NCBI GenBank assembly: GCA_002298785.1
Contig: DBMR01000106.1
Span: forward strand, 3,521-67,520
Length of the DNA: 64,000 nt
Direction: 5' to 3'
Source of the DNA: Verrucomicrobia subdivision 3 bacterium UBA693
GTDB lineage: Bacteria; Verrucomicrobiota; Verrucomicrobiia; Limisphaerales; UBA8199
Shown: piece after piece, positions 1 to 9,238 of the stretch
Position numbering within the stretch: the stretch's first letter is position 1
Layout of the letters: each line of letters begins with the position of its first letter
Position numbers and translations under genes: made by a program
The notes under the pieces: generated by a model
What the model saw: the letters and a program-made list of their open reading frames with translations, nothing else
What the model was told of the DNA's origin: nothing
The model's database searches: none

Positions 1-178
1 CGGGGTTCCGGGACGGCTTGGGTCCCCCTTTGGGACGACTAAAAGATCAAAATCACCCAATGTTTACAGCCTTTGGACGCTGGGACGGCTTTTTTTCAGG
101 GTATGCCCCCCTCCGCCCGCCATCGTCTGATCCCGTAAAGTCTGCGCATCGTGTCCGGGCTGAGTTCTCGGTCGGAGC

Positions 179-200
179 GCGAGCTTCCAAGCTCGCTTTT
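179..200 (+). terminator. Terminator-like hairpin with T-tract
   Basis: GCGAGCTT and AAGCTCGC form a perfect inverted repeat (179-186 and 189-196), followed directly by TTTT. In practice this is a 6-7 bp GC-rich stem with a tight loop and a short U-tract, so it resembles an intrinsic terminator for a gene left of the window. The T-tract is short, and the sequence could instead be part of a dispersed intergenic palindrome. Confidence 0.45.
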
Positions 201-208
201 GCAGGTAC

Positions 209-313
209 GAACAGGAGGCCAACGCACGCATGAATTCGCCTCAACGCCGCGAGGGTTAACCGCGGCAGGTATCCGGACGATGTAAGCGGACGTGGACGTC
301 CACGCTCCTGTTC
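209..313. repeat. Inverted repeat flanking a small palindromic segment
   Basis: GAACAGGAG (209-217) and its exact reverse complement CTCCTGTTC (305-313) bracket about 87 bp that also contains a perfect 14-bp palindrome, CGTGGACGTCCACG (291-304). No open frame fits. The pattern resembles a small dispersed intergenic repeat or a structured RNA. Only one copy is visible in this window, so mobility cannot be judged. Confidence 0.35.
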
Positions 314-557
314 TTCATCAGTGTCCACTTAGCGATTATTAGCGGTTTCCTCCTGCCGGACGGAACGCTGATCTTCGCTGATACACGCTAACGCTTCGAC
401 CCCAATTCCCCACTCCCTTCCGCGTCTTCCGTTTAGTCCGCGGTTTGGCTCTGCGGCCGAATTTCAGTCACCGCCCCGTCCGACCTGCCTTCTGGAGCAG
501 AACGTTGGCCGAGACTGCGGTGCGGCTTTCAGATTGAACTGCGGCGCGCTTCGCGCC

Positions 558-1541
<984 letters not shown>

Positions 1542-1561
1542 AGTTCCCCTAACAACCATAT

Positions 1562-2314
1562 ATGCGTAATCTATTCGTTCTTGGCGCGGCGCTGGCCCTT
1601 CTCGCGAGCGGGGCGAACGCGGCAAATTCCTCCATGCAGACACCCCAACAATTCACCTACCGCAAGACCTTAGATCTTACCCTCAATTATCTCCTGTTCC
1701 TGCCCAAGGGCTACGAGGACAAAGGCGAAAAGAAGTGGCCCCTGATCCTGTTCCTGCACGGGGCGGGCGAGCGCGGCAATGATATTTGGAAGGTGGCCGT
1801 CCACGGCCCACCCAAGCAAGCGACCAACCTGGTCGAATTCCCGTTTATCGTGGTGTCGCCCCAGTGCCCGGATAACCAGGTGTGGAAAAGCGAAGAACTC
1901 CTGCGTTTGCTGGATGACGTCCGTGGGAAATACGCCGTGGATCCCACGCGGGTCTACTTGACGGGCCTGAGCATGGGAGGCTACGGCACGTGGAGCCTGG
2001 GGCTGACCCATCCGGAACAGTTCGCCGCCATCGCCCCGATTTGTGGTGGCGGGGAAATCATCAATGTCCTGCTGGCTGGGCCGCGGACGAAAGCCCTGCA
2101 AACGATGGGGATTTGGGCGTTCCATGGCGCCAAGGATAGTGTGGTGCCATTGCAGGAATCAGAGCGCATGGTCAACGCGCTGGGCAAAATTGGCGTGAAA
2201 GCCAAACTCACCGTTTACCCTGAAGCCGACCATGATTCCTGGTCCGAGACGTATAAGAACCCGGAGTTTTACCAGTGGCTATTGCAGCACCAGCGGGCGC
2301 CGCAAGCCAAGTAG
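1562..2314 (+). CDS. Exported alpha/beta-hydrolase esterase (phospholipase/carboxylesterase-like)
   Basis: This is a 250-aa secreted serine hydrolase. Residues 1-20 form a signal peptide ending in ANA, a typical signal peptidase I site. The fold markers are LFLHGAGERG near residue 64 (oxyanion-hole region), the nucleophile elbow GLSMGG with Ser137, an acid candidate Asp192 in HGAKDSVV, and His224 in EADHDSW. This arrangement is typical of the predicted-peptidase/esterase group related to feruloyl and acetyl-xylan esterases, so a polysaccharide-linked ester is a plausible substrate. The exact substrate cannot be read from the sequence. It lies just downstream of the KdsD-like gene and converges with the HIT gene. 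Confidence 0.82.
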   Translation: MRNLFVLGAALALLASGANAANSSMQTPQQFTYRKTLDLTLNYLLFLPKGYEDKGEKKWPLILFLHGAGERGNDIWKVAVHGPPKQATNLVEFPFIVVSPQCPDNQVWKSEELLRLLDDVRGKYAVDPTRVYLTGLSMGGYGTWSLGLTHPEQFAAIAPICGGGEIINVLLAGPRTKALQTMGIWAFHGAKDSVVPLQESERMVNALGKIGVKAKLTVYPEADHDSWSETYKNPEFYQWLLQHQRAPQAK

Positions 2315-2334
2315 GGCCGGATTGATTTGACGGG

Positions 2335-2360
2335 GCCCGGCTGAGAGGCTCCCGCCGGGC
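2335..2360. terminator. GC-rich hairpin between convergent genes
   Basis: GCCCGGC (2335-2341) pairs perfectly with GCCGGGC (2354-2360) around a 12-nt loop. It sits between the ends of the convergent esterase and HIT genes, so it may end transcription in both directions. There is no U-tract, so a Rho-independent role is uncertain. Confidence 0.35.
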
Positions 2361-2390
2361 GTGGCCGGTCTTGAGCGAGACTGCTACCGA

Positions 2391-2735
2391 TCATCCGGGC
2401 GGCCACGACATCGACCGCCCGCCCAGGATGTGGCAGTGGAGGTGCGGCACGGCTTCCCCGGCATCCGGTCCGTTATTGAACACAAGGCGGTATCCGGAGC
2501 GTTCCAATCCCAGTTGCCGGGCGACCTCGCCGGCCTTGAGCAGGAGGTGGCCCAACACCTGGTGATCGGACGGTTTGGCCTCGCTGATCCGCGGGATCGG
2601 TTGTTTGGGGACAATCAAGACATGCACCGGCGCCTGGGGCTTGATGTCCTTGAATGCCAGCACGAAATCGTCTTCGTAAACAATCGCCGCCGGGATTTCC
2701 CGCGCGACAATCTTTTCAAACAGCGTCTTGCTCAT
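2391..2735 (-). CDS. HIT family nucleotide-binding protein (HinT-like)
   Basis: This is a 114-aa histidine-triad protein, expected to hydrolyse purine nucleoside phosphoramidates or related nucleotides in the cytoplasm. The C-terminal active site HLHCHIL fits H-phi-H-phi-H-phi-phi exactly, and the N-terminal part starts with the typical TLFEKIVAREIPA. I chose the ATG at 2735, because the reading frame upstream of it does not resemble the family and would run into the divergent peptidase gene. The size is normal for bacterial HinT proteins (about 110-120 aa). It is transcribed alone, divergently from the S9 peptidase, with about 94 bp between the two starts. Confidence 0.9.
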   Translation of the reverse strand: MSKTLFEKIVAREIPAAIVYEDDFVLAFKDIKPQAPVHVLIVPKQPIPRISEAKPSDHQVLGHLLLKAGEVARQLGLERSGYRLVFNNGPDAGEAVPHLHCHILGGRSMSWPPG

Positions 2736-2829
2736 GCCGGGCAAGGTGCGGCGCGACCCGGCGCGAGTCAAGGCGGAGGGGACGCGGTTGCGGTTGCCTG
2801 GCGCCAATATTCTCTCCACACTGCGCTTC

Positions 2830-5250
2830 ATGCGTCCGCTGTTACTGACGATTTGTATGACGATGCTTTCCCTCCGTCCTGGGCTCAGCCAGGTTACTTA
2901 TCAAAAACCGCCAGCCGAGGTATTGGACATATTGCACGCCCCGGTCACGCCGGAGGTCTCCTTAAGCCCGACACGCGAGCACTTGCTATTGATGGGGCGC
3001 GAGCGCTATCCGGACATTGCCGAACTGGCTCGCCCGATGCTGGGGCTGGCGGGGGTGCGCATCAATCCCGCGAATTCCGGCCCACAGCGCACGCCGCAGT
3101 ATATCAGCATCAGCGTTCAGCGGGTCAGCGATGGTCGACAACAAGCCGTCGATTTGCCGGCAGGTGTCCGCATGGGTTCACCGGCGTGGTCGCCGGATGG
3201 GCAACGCTTCGCTTTTGCCATTTACGGTCCCGAGCGGATCGAGCTTTGGGTGGCGGACACCGTCGCCGCGCGGGCGCGTCAAATTAAGGGAGTCGTGCTC
3301 AACGGGGTTATGGGCGCGCCGTTCCAGTGGATGCCGGATGGCCGCACGTTGCTTTGCCGCGCGATTCCGGAAGGACGCGGTCCGGCCCCGAAGTCCCCCA
3401 CAGCGCCCGTGGGCCCGAACATCCAGGAGAGCTTCGGAAAATCCGCTCCCAGCCGGACTCACCAGGACTTGCTCAAGAGCTCACATGACGAAGCGTTGTT
3501 CGAGTATTACTTTTCGCAGCAGATGCTCCTGGTGAATAGCGACAGCGGCCAGGTCACGCCGCTGGGCGGTCCCGGACTTTACAGCATGTTTGATCCTGCA
3601 CCGGGCGGGCGCTATTTCCTGGTGGCTACGCTGGCCAAACCCTTTCCGCGGTTGCTGACGGTCTCCGGATTTCCTCGAGAAGTGGACGTGTGGGGAGCGG
3701 ATGGCAAGGTGGCGACGCACCTGGCGACTTTGCCCTCACATGAAGGAGTGCCGATTGAAGGGGTGATCACTGGGCCGCGCGGCCATGGCTGGCGTTCCAC
3801 CGCCGAGGCCACCGTCGTTTGGGCGGAGGCCCTGGATGGTGGCGATCCCAAAACCAAAGCGTCGCACCGGGACAAATTGATGATGCTTAGCGCGAACTTC
3901 CAGGAACCACCGCGCGAGTTCATGCGGCTGGAACATCGATTCGCCGGCCTGACCTGGGGCGAAAAAGACGGATTAGTGCTCGTTTCAGATTATGACCGGG
4001 ACCGGCGCTGGACCCGCACGTTCCTGGCGCGGATGGATCAGCCAACGCAAACGCCTAAGATTATCTGGGACAGGTCGGTGCGCGACCGTTACGGGGACCC
4101 AGGCGAACCGTTGATGCGTACCTTGCCCAATGGGGAACGGGTTATATGGCAGACGGGCGAAAATATCTATTTGAGCGGCGGTGGAGCGTCACCGGCTGGG
4201 GACTATCCGTTTTTGGATCAGTTCAATCTGCAGACGTTGAAAACGGAACGGTTGTTCCGCAGTGCGGAAGGCACTTACGAGAGCGTGGTGGCGATAATGA
4301 AAGATGCGCCCCAGTTGGCCGTTCTGACTCGGCATGAAACGCCCGTGAGTCCTCCGAACTACCTGGTGCGCTCGGGCAAAGCGATGTCGGAAAAGGCCGC
4401 GCTCACGCAGTTTGCGGACCCTACGCCCCAGGTGCGTGCGATCTCTCGTCAGCTCGTGACTTACAAGCGGGCTGATGGCGTGCCGCTGTCGTTCACGCTT
4501 TACCTGCCGGCAGGTTACCAGCCCGGAACCCGTCTGCCCACGGTAGTGTGGGCCTACCCGCTCGAATTTAACGATGCGGGGACCGCGGGACAGGTGGCCG
4601 GATCCACCAACCGGTTCACCACGATCCTGGGTACGTCACACCTTTTCTTCCTGGCAATGGGCTACGCCGTGCTCGACAACGCGACGATGCCCATCGTGGG
4701 TTCGCCGGAGACCATGAACGACACGTTCATCGACCAGATTATTGCCAGTGCCCGGGCGGCGATTGACCAGGCGACGGCCATGGGGGTGACCGATCCGGAA
4801 CGGGTGGGGGTGGGCGGCCATAGCTACGGCGCATTCATGACGGCCAACTTGCTGGCGCATTCGCGCCTGTTCCGAGCAGGCATCGCCCGAAGCGGCGCCT
4901 ACAATCGAACCCTGACTCCGTTTGGATTCCAAGGTGAGCGTCGTACGTTTTGGGAGGCGCCCGAGACCTACAATCGCCTTTCCCCATTCAACTACGCGCA
5001 GGACATCAAGGACCCGATTTTGCTGATCCACGGTGAAAACGATGATAACGATGGGACGTTCCCCATTCAGAGCCAGCGGCTGTTTCAGGCCATCAAAGGC
5101 AATGGTGGCAACGTGAGGTACGTAACCCTGCCGTATGAGGCCCACGGTTACGCTGCCCGTCAATCCATCGAGCACACGTTGTACGAGATGATCACGTGGT
5201 TCGATGCGCACGTGAAACACGCCCCGCCTCGTGCGGCAGGCGCCAAGTAG
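2830..5250 (+). CDS. Exported S9 family prolyl-oligopeptidase-like serine peptidase
   Basis: This is an 806-aa secreted peptidase. It has a signal peptide in the first 20 or so residues after the chosen ATG at 2830, a long beta-propeller-like central region containing WSPDGQRFAF, and a C-terminal alpha/beta-hydrolase domain. The catalytic triad is visible as Ser665 in GGHSYGAF, Asp738 in HGENDD and His772 in EAHGY. The architecture resembles the S9D glutamyl endopeptidase-like group. An earlier in-frame start at 2728 would add 34 non-family residues overlapping the divergent HIT gene, so I rejected it. The gene converges tightly on thrC with only 3 bp between the stops, and nothing indicates a shared pathway with its neighbours. 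Confidence 0.87.
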   Translation: MRPLLLTICMTMLSLRPGLSQVTYQKPPAEVLDILHAPVTPEVSLSPTREHLLLMGRERYPDIAELARPMLGLAGVRINPANSGPQRTPQYISISVQRVSDGRQQAVDLPAGVRMGSPAWSPDGQRFAFAIYGPERIELWVADTVAARARQIKGVVLNGVMGAPFQWMPDGRTLLCRAIPEGRGPAPKSPTAPVGPNIQESFGKSAPSRTHQDLLKSSHDEALFEYYFSQQMLLVNSDSGQVTPLGGPGLYSMFDPAPGGRYFLVATLAKPFPRLLTVSGFPREVDVWGADGKVATHLATLPSHEGVPIEGVITGPRGHGWRSTAEATVVWAEALDGGDPKTKASHRDKLMMLSANFQEPPREFMRLEHRFAGLTWGEKDGLVLVSDYDRDRRWTRTFLARMDQPTQTPKIIWDRSVRDRYGDPGEPLMRTLPNGERVIWQTGENIYLSGGGASPAGDYPFLDQFNLQTLKTERLFRSAEGTYESVVAIMKDAPQLAVLTRHETPVSPPNYLVRSGKAMSEKAALTQFADPTPQVRAISRQLVTYKRADGVPLSFTLYLPAGYQPGTRLPTVVWAYPLEFNDAGTAGQVAGSTNRFTTILGTSHLFFLAMGYAVLDNATMPIVGSPETMNDTFIDQIIASARAAIDQATAMGVTDPERVGVGGHSYGAFMTANLLAHSRLFRAGIARSGAYNRTLTPFGFQGERRTFWEAPETYNRLSPFNYAQDIKDPILLIHGENDDNDGTFPIQSQRLFQAIKGNGGNVRYVTLPYEAHGYAARQSIEHTLYEMITWFDAHVKHAPPRAAGAK

Positions 5251-5253
5251 TTC

Positions 5254-6594
5254 CTAGAATTTTCCGCGGGCTTCGAGCGCCTGGTCCAGCGCAGTTTTAA
5301 CAGCGTCCAGACGTGCGGGCAGTTCGATTGGCTGATTGGCGTGTTTGGAGGGGAAACCCAGTTCCTTCTGGTGATACTTCACTTTCATCTCCACAAATTT
5401 CAGTCCGTGGGCGGTGGAGATCACCACGACGCGCTCTGATTTGTCGATTTTGCCGGCTTTGAGCAGCTTGATCATGGCCGCCAGGGCGACGCCGGTATGC
5501 GGGCAATTGAACATGCCGGTGCGATCGCCCAGCGCCGCAGCCTCCGCCAGTTCTTCTTCGGTCGCCTGCTCGACGACGCCGTTGAATTGTTGCAGGGTGC
5601 GAATGGCCTTCTCAATGCTGACCGGGTTCCCGATCTGGATCGCGCTGGCCAGCGTCTTTTCGGCCGTGATCGGTTCAAAATTCTGGAAGCCGTTCAGGTA
5701 GGCGCGATATAGCGGATTGGCTCTTTCCGCCTGCGCCACCACGATGCGCGGGAGCCGGGAGATCAACCCGAGATCCCGCATCATGAGCAAGCCTTTGCCC
5801 AATGCAGAGACATTCCCCAGGTTGCCACCTGGAATAATCATCACGTCCGGCGTTTCCCAATCGAACTGCTGCACGATTTCGATCCCGACCGTCTTCTGGC
5901 CTTCCACTCGCAGGGAATTCATCGAGTTGGCCAGATAAAGGGTCGGGTCCTTCGTGATTTCCTTCACCAGGCGCATGCAGCCGTCGAAATCCGTGTCCAA
6001 GTAGAGCACCAGGGCGTCGTTGGAGATGGGTTGCACCAGTTGCGCGAGGGAAATCTTGCCGCGCGGGAGCAGCACGATGGACTGGATGCCGGCGGCGGCG
6101 CAGTAGGTCGCCAGCGCGGCCGAGGTGTCCCCGGTGGAAGCGCAAACCACTGCCTTAATGGGGGCGCCTTCGGAAATCATCTGTTTCACCTGCGAGACCA
6201 GCACCGTCATGCCCAGGTCTTTGAAGGAACCACTGTGGGTGTTGCCGCACAGTTTGATCCACAGGTCATTGATTCCGACAATTTTTCCGAACCGCTCCGC
6301 CCAAAAGAGATTGGTGCCGCCTTCGTATAGCGAGACGACGTTCCGGTCATCGATTTGCGGTAAAATCCACTCTTTTTTGCCCCAAACCCCGGCGCCGTAA
6401 GGCCATTCGTTGCTCTTGTAGCGCTCTTCAAAGAGCTTCATCCACGCCGCGGCGCCGCGTCGGCCCAGCGCCTCGGTATCATGCTCGACCTCGAGCAGCG
6501 ACTGGCACTCGTGGCAACTGTACACCACCGTATTCAACGGGTAGGTGGCGCCGCACTTGGGATTGATGCACTTGAACCAGGCTCGATATGTCAT
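5254..6594 (-). CDS. thrC: Threonine synthase
   Basis: The product is a 446-aa PLP enzyme converting O-phosphohomoserine to threonine. The PLP lysine is Lys125 in HSGSFKDLG, a close match to the threonine synthase signature. The glycine-rich phosphate loop appears as IIPGGNLGN. An N-terminal zinc-ribbon-like segment with cysteines 9, 14, 27 and 30 precedes the catalytic domain, a feature seen in some class-II-like threonine synthases. I chose the ATG at 6594; a GTG at 6624 would add ten residues. It is monocistronic, with a 190-bp upstream gap containing a perfect -35 hexamer (TTGACA on the minus strand, 6755-6760) but no good -10. Confidence 0.92.
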   Translation of the reverse strand: MTYRAWFKCINPKCGATYPLNTVVYSCHECQSLLEVEHDTEALGRRGAAAWMKLFEERYKSNEWPYGAGVWGKKEWILPQIDDRNVVSLYEGGTNLFWAERFGKIVGINDLWIKLCGNTHSGSFKDLGMTVLVSQVKQMISEGAPIKAVVCASTGDTSAALATYCAAAGIQSIVLLPRGKISLAQLVQPISNDALVLYLDTDFDGCMRLVKEITKDPTLYLANSMNSLRVEGQKTVGIEIVQQFDWETPDVMIIPGGNLGNVSALGKGLLMMRDLGLISRLPRIVVAQAERANPLYRAYLNGFQNFEPITAEKTLASAIQIGNPVSIEKAIRTLQQFNGVVEQATEEELAEAAALGDRTGMFNCPHTGVALAAMIKLLKAGKIDKSERVVVISTAHGLKFVEMKVKYHQKELGFPSKHANQPIELPARLDAVKTALDQALEARGKF

Positions 6595-6786
6595 AGTAAA
6601 ATTTGCCGCGCGACTATCGCACACCCGGCACCGGGAGTGAAGTTCATTTCAACGATTAGCAGGGCCGCTGAATTTCCGGAGGGAGCCGTCCGCAGTTCGG
6701 GGACCATATCAACTACCAGCGGTTTGGATGCCCGTAGGGGACGCCTGTGTTGGGTGTCAATGGCATTGAAATGGGTGGGTTGCTGC

Positions 6787-7362
6787 TTAGAGCCAGGAGA
6801 CGAGGCTTGCGAGGGGCTTGCGGGAGGACACTCGCTGAGAGGTGGTTTCGGAGTGCTGAGGGTAGCCGACCGTGATGACGACGACGGGTTTGATTGAGCG
6901 CGACCAGTCGACGATGCGGGCGATGATCCGCGGTTTAATCCAGCCGATCCAGCAAGTGCCGAGTCCAAGTTCGGTGGCGGCCAGTACGAGGTGCTCGCCA
7001 GCGATGCCGATATCGACCCAGGGATAGTCCACTCCGGAAACCGAAGCTGCGAGGCGGTGGGTGATAAAGGACGTTTCCATGCCGACCACCACGTGAACGG
7101 GAGCGTCCAGGGCCCAGGTCATTTTGATTCCCGGGAGGAAGCCTTCTTCAACGATGCGGCGTCGGAGCTCGGGTTGGCGCACAATCGCGAAGCGCCAGGG
7201 CTGCTGATTGCAGGCCGAGGGGGCCAGCCGGGCGGCTTCAAGGATTTGGGTCAGGTGTTGTTCTGGGACAGGGTCGGGGAGATAGGCGCGGCAGCTAAAG
7301 CGTTGCGCAATGGTGGCCAGCAAGCTGGGGCTGGATTGCTGGGCGGGCCAGGTAGCACTCAT
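6787..7362 (-). CDS. Nitroreductase family FMN-dependent oxidoreductase
   Basis: This 191-aa cytoplasmic flavoprotein has the nitroreductase-fold signatures. Near the N-terminus is RFSCRAYLPDPVPEQHL, then APSACNQQPWRF at residues 53-64 (FMN phosphate contact), and near the C-terminus GLGTCWIGW followed by VITVGYPQ. Such enzymes reduce nitro-aromatics, quinones or other electrophiles with NAD(P)H; the physiological substrate is not predictable. It is close to the usual length for the short nitroreductase group. It is transcribed away from the PgsA-like gene that starts 150 bp upstream. The neighbours give no functional hint. Confidence 0.85.
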   Translation of the reverse strand: MSATWPAQQSSPSLLATIAQRFSCRAYLPDPVPEQHLTQILEAARLAPSACNQQPWRFAIVRQPELRRRIVEEGFLPGIKMTWALDAPVHVVVGMETSFITHRLAASVSGVDYPWVDIGIAGEHLVLAATELGLGTCWIGWIKPRIIARIVDWSRSIKPVVVITVGYPQHSETTSQRVSSRKPLASLVSWL

Positions 7363-7512
7363 GGCTCCATGATGACGATGTGAGTTGGTAATACAATTTC
7401 AGATTGAGCGGAGCCCCGACTTGGAAACGAACGAGCAATGATTATCAAGCAGCGTTGCGGGCAACCGGTGTTGACCCAGCCAGCCCGTGGCCCTAGGCTG
7501 TGCGGCAATAGC

Positions 7513-8166
7513 ATGAGTGTGTGGTTTTCCCAGCGCCGGAAATTCTACTTCGTCCAGTGCCTGACGCTGGCGCGGATTCCGCTCATCCTGCTTTTCTTGG
7601 CCGTGACGGTGTATTTTGGCGCCGACACCCCGGAGCCGTGGTTCGCTTTGGCGTTTACGGGGATGATTCTCTCGGCGGTCACCGATCTGCTCGATGGCTA
7701 TTTCGCCCGACGCTTCAAAGTGACCTCCAACCTGGGCAGTTACGCCGATCCCATGACGGATAAAGTGTTTTATCTCACTACCTTTCCGACGTTGGTGTAC
7801 CTGGCTTCCTGTCGAGATCAGCATGGGCACGCGCGGCTGCTGGTCCTGCTGGCGATTATGTTTCTGTTACGCGACCAGTGGGTGAGTTTTCTGCGCTCGC
7901 TCGGCGCTTTGCACGGTCTGAGTGCCAGAGCCAACTGGTCGGGCAAAGCCCGGACGGTGATTTCGTTCCCGATGATCTGCCTGATTTACTATTACCTGGC
8001 AGCGCCCGTGACTTGGGGAGTGCAGTTGCCCGCCCAACTGATATACCTGGTTGAAATGGCCGGGGTGCTGATCAACCTCATTTCAATCGTGGTTTACTCG
8101 GGCTTTTACTGGCCGGCTCTGCGCGCGGAACTGCGCGTGCCGGGAGAAGAGAACAGCGACACGTAG
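7513..8166 (+). CDS. CDP-alcohol phosphatidyltransferase (PgsA-like)
   Basis: This 217-aa integral membrane enzyme transfers a phosphatidyl group from CDP-diacylglycerol to an alcohol. The full CDP-OH-P signature D-x2-D-G-x2-A-R-x8-G-x3-D-x3-D is present, beginning DLLDGYFARR and ending GSYADPMTD. Several hydrophobic helices follow. Phosphatidylglycerophosphate synthase is the best guess from size and motif, but related CDP-alcohol transferases are possible. I chose the ATG at 7513; the frame is open back to 7438, but the upstream residues are not family-like. It lies between a divergent nitroreductase and a convergent ArsR-methyltransferase gene. Confidence 0.82.
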   Translation: MSVWFSQRRKFYFVQCLTLARIPLILLFLAVTVYFGADTPEPWFALAFTGMILSAVTDLLDGYFARRFKVTSNLGSYADPMTDKVFYLTTFPTLVYLASCRDQHGHARLLVLLAIMFLLRDQWVSFLRSLGALHGLSARANWSGKARTVISFPMICLIYYYLAAPVTWGVQLPAQLIYLVEMAGVLINLISIVVYSGFYWPALRAELRVPGEENSDT

Positions 8167-8206
8167 CGTCGACGGAGCCGCCGGGTGTCGAGTCCGTGCG
8201 GGTCGG

Positions 8207-9133
8207 TCACTTCAAAGCGCTGGCGAGCAGGGTTTCGAAATGGGGCGGTTGTTCTTCGCGGGCGACGATACTGATGTCGATCCGTTTGAAAGTGGCTTGC
8301 TCCAGCCAGCGATGCAGATCACTTTCCGCAAAGCCCAGCCAGCGGTCGCCGTAGAGTTCGTGGGCGCGTTCGAATTGATGCCGGGCGAGGTCCAGGATCA
8401 TGATTTGACCGCCGGGTCGCAGGATGCGATGGGCGCTCTGGATGGCTCGGGCTGGATCTTCGGCGTGATGCAACGCCTGGCTAAGGATGACGAGCTCCAC
8501 CGACTCCGATTCAATGGGCGGATCCTGCAAGTCGCCCAGCCGGAATTCGAGCTGTTTGAGGCCGTTCTTTTTGGCCTTGGCCGCACCAAAGGCGACCATC
8601 TTCTCGGAGTTATCCACGGCGATGACCTTCTTACACCGGCGGGCGAGCAATTCGCTCAGCAAACCTTCACCCGCGCCGAGATCAGCGACGACCAGGGGCG
8701 GCAGGATGCGCAGCAGCAGGTGGCCGAAGGCTTGCCAGGAACGGCCCGGTCCGTAAACACGGTCGAAGCGGCCGGCGACCTGGTTGAAGAAGACCTGCGC
8801 CTGTTCCCGGCGCCGGTTCAGAATGCGTTTGAGATTGATCTCATCGGCTTCGCGCTCGGGCAATTCACCCGCGCCCCGAATCGCCAACTGCACGAATTCG
8901 GCGCCGCCGTTTTCCGGGGTCCCCAGGCGGTAAAAGGTGCGCTTGCCCTCGCGACGCGACTGCAGCAGTCCGCTGTCGAGCAGCAAACCCAGATGTGTCG
9001 AAATACGGGACTGGCCCAGGCGGGTGATTTCCTGCAGCTCGTTTACCGATAATTCGTCTTTTTCCAGCAGCGCCATGATCCGCAGCCGGGTGGGGTCGGA
9101 CAGCACGCGCAGAAATTTCAGCGTGGATGACAT
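8207..9133 (-). CDS. ArsR-type regulator fused to a SAM-dependent methyltransferase
   Basis: The 308-aa protein has two parts. Residues 1-75 are an ArsR-family winged helix (VLSDPTRLRIMALL, then SRISTHLGLLLDSGL as the recognition helix) without the usual CVC metal site. From about residue 130 there is a class-I methyltransferase with the SAM loop VADLGAGEG, the acidic residue in IAVDNSEKM, and the post-II motif ILRPGGQIMILDL. The methyltransferase-like half may sense SAM or S-adenosylhomocysteine rather than catalyse; related ArsR fusions act in methionine and SAM metabolism. No methionine-cycle gene is adjacent. It is on the same strand as the flagellar cluster, 105 bp after flgL ends, and probably has its own promoter. 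Confidence 0.85.
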   Translation of the reverse strand: MSSTLKFLRVLSDPTRLRIMALLEKDELSVNELQEITRLGQSRISTHLGLLLDSGLLQSRREGKRTFYRLGTPENGGAEFVQLAIRGAGELPEREADEINLKRILNRRREQAQVFFNQVAGRFDRVYGPGRSWQAFGHLLLRILPPLVVADLGAGEGLLSELLARRCKKVIAVDNSEKMVAFGAAKAKKNGLKQLEFRLGDLQDPPIESESVELVILSQALHHAEDPARAIQSAHRILRPGGQIMILDLARHQFERAHELYGDRWLGFAESDLHRWLEQATFKRIDISIVAREEQPPHFETLLASALK

Positions 9134-9238
9134 GCGCGGGAACTATAGGGGAGGCACCGAACGCAGACGAGATAAATGCGCTGCGGAAGGCCGGGATGCA
9201 CCCTGGTCAAACTGGGGAAGACACGGGAGAACGGGGGC

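Larger units (their letters stand above)
1..557. other. Non-coding leader region upstream of the KdsD-like gene
   Basis: I see no convincing gene here. The open frames are short and lack any recognisable motif. The stretch is rich in inverted repeats: a perfect hairpin at 179-196 followed by four T, a 14-bp palindrome at 291-304, and a 9-bp inverted repeat pairing 209-217 with 305-313. A short T-run at 90-96 follows a weak 4-bp stem (68-71 with 87-90) and could be the end of an upstream transcript. The promoter for the downstream gene probably lies in 330-530, but no clear -35/-10 pair stands out. Confidence 0.6.

Noticed and set aside
6731..6760. TTGACA upstream of thrC as a full promoter
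   Set aside because: The -35 hexamer is perfect, but the only -10 candidate (TACGGG at 18-bp spacing) is poor.
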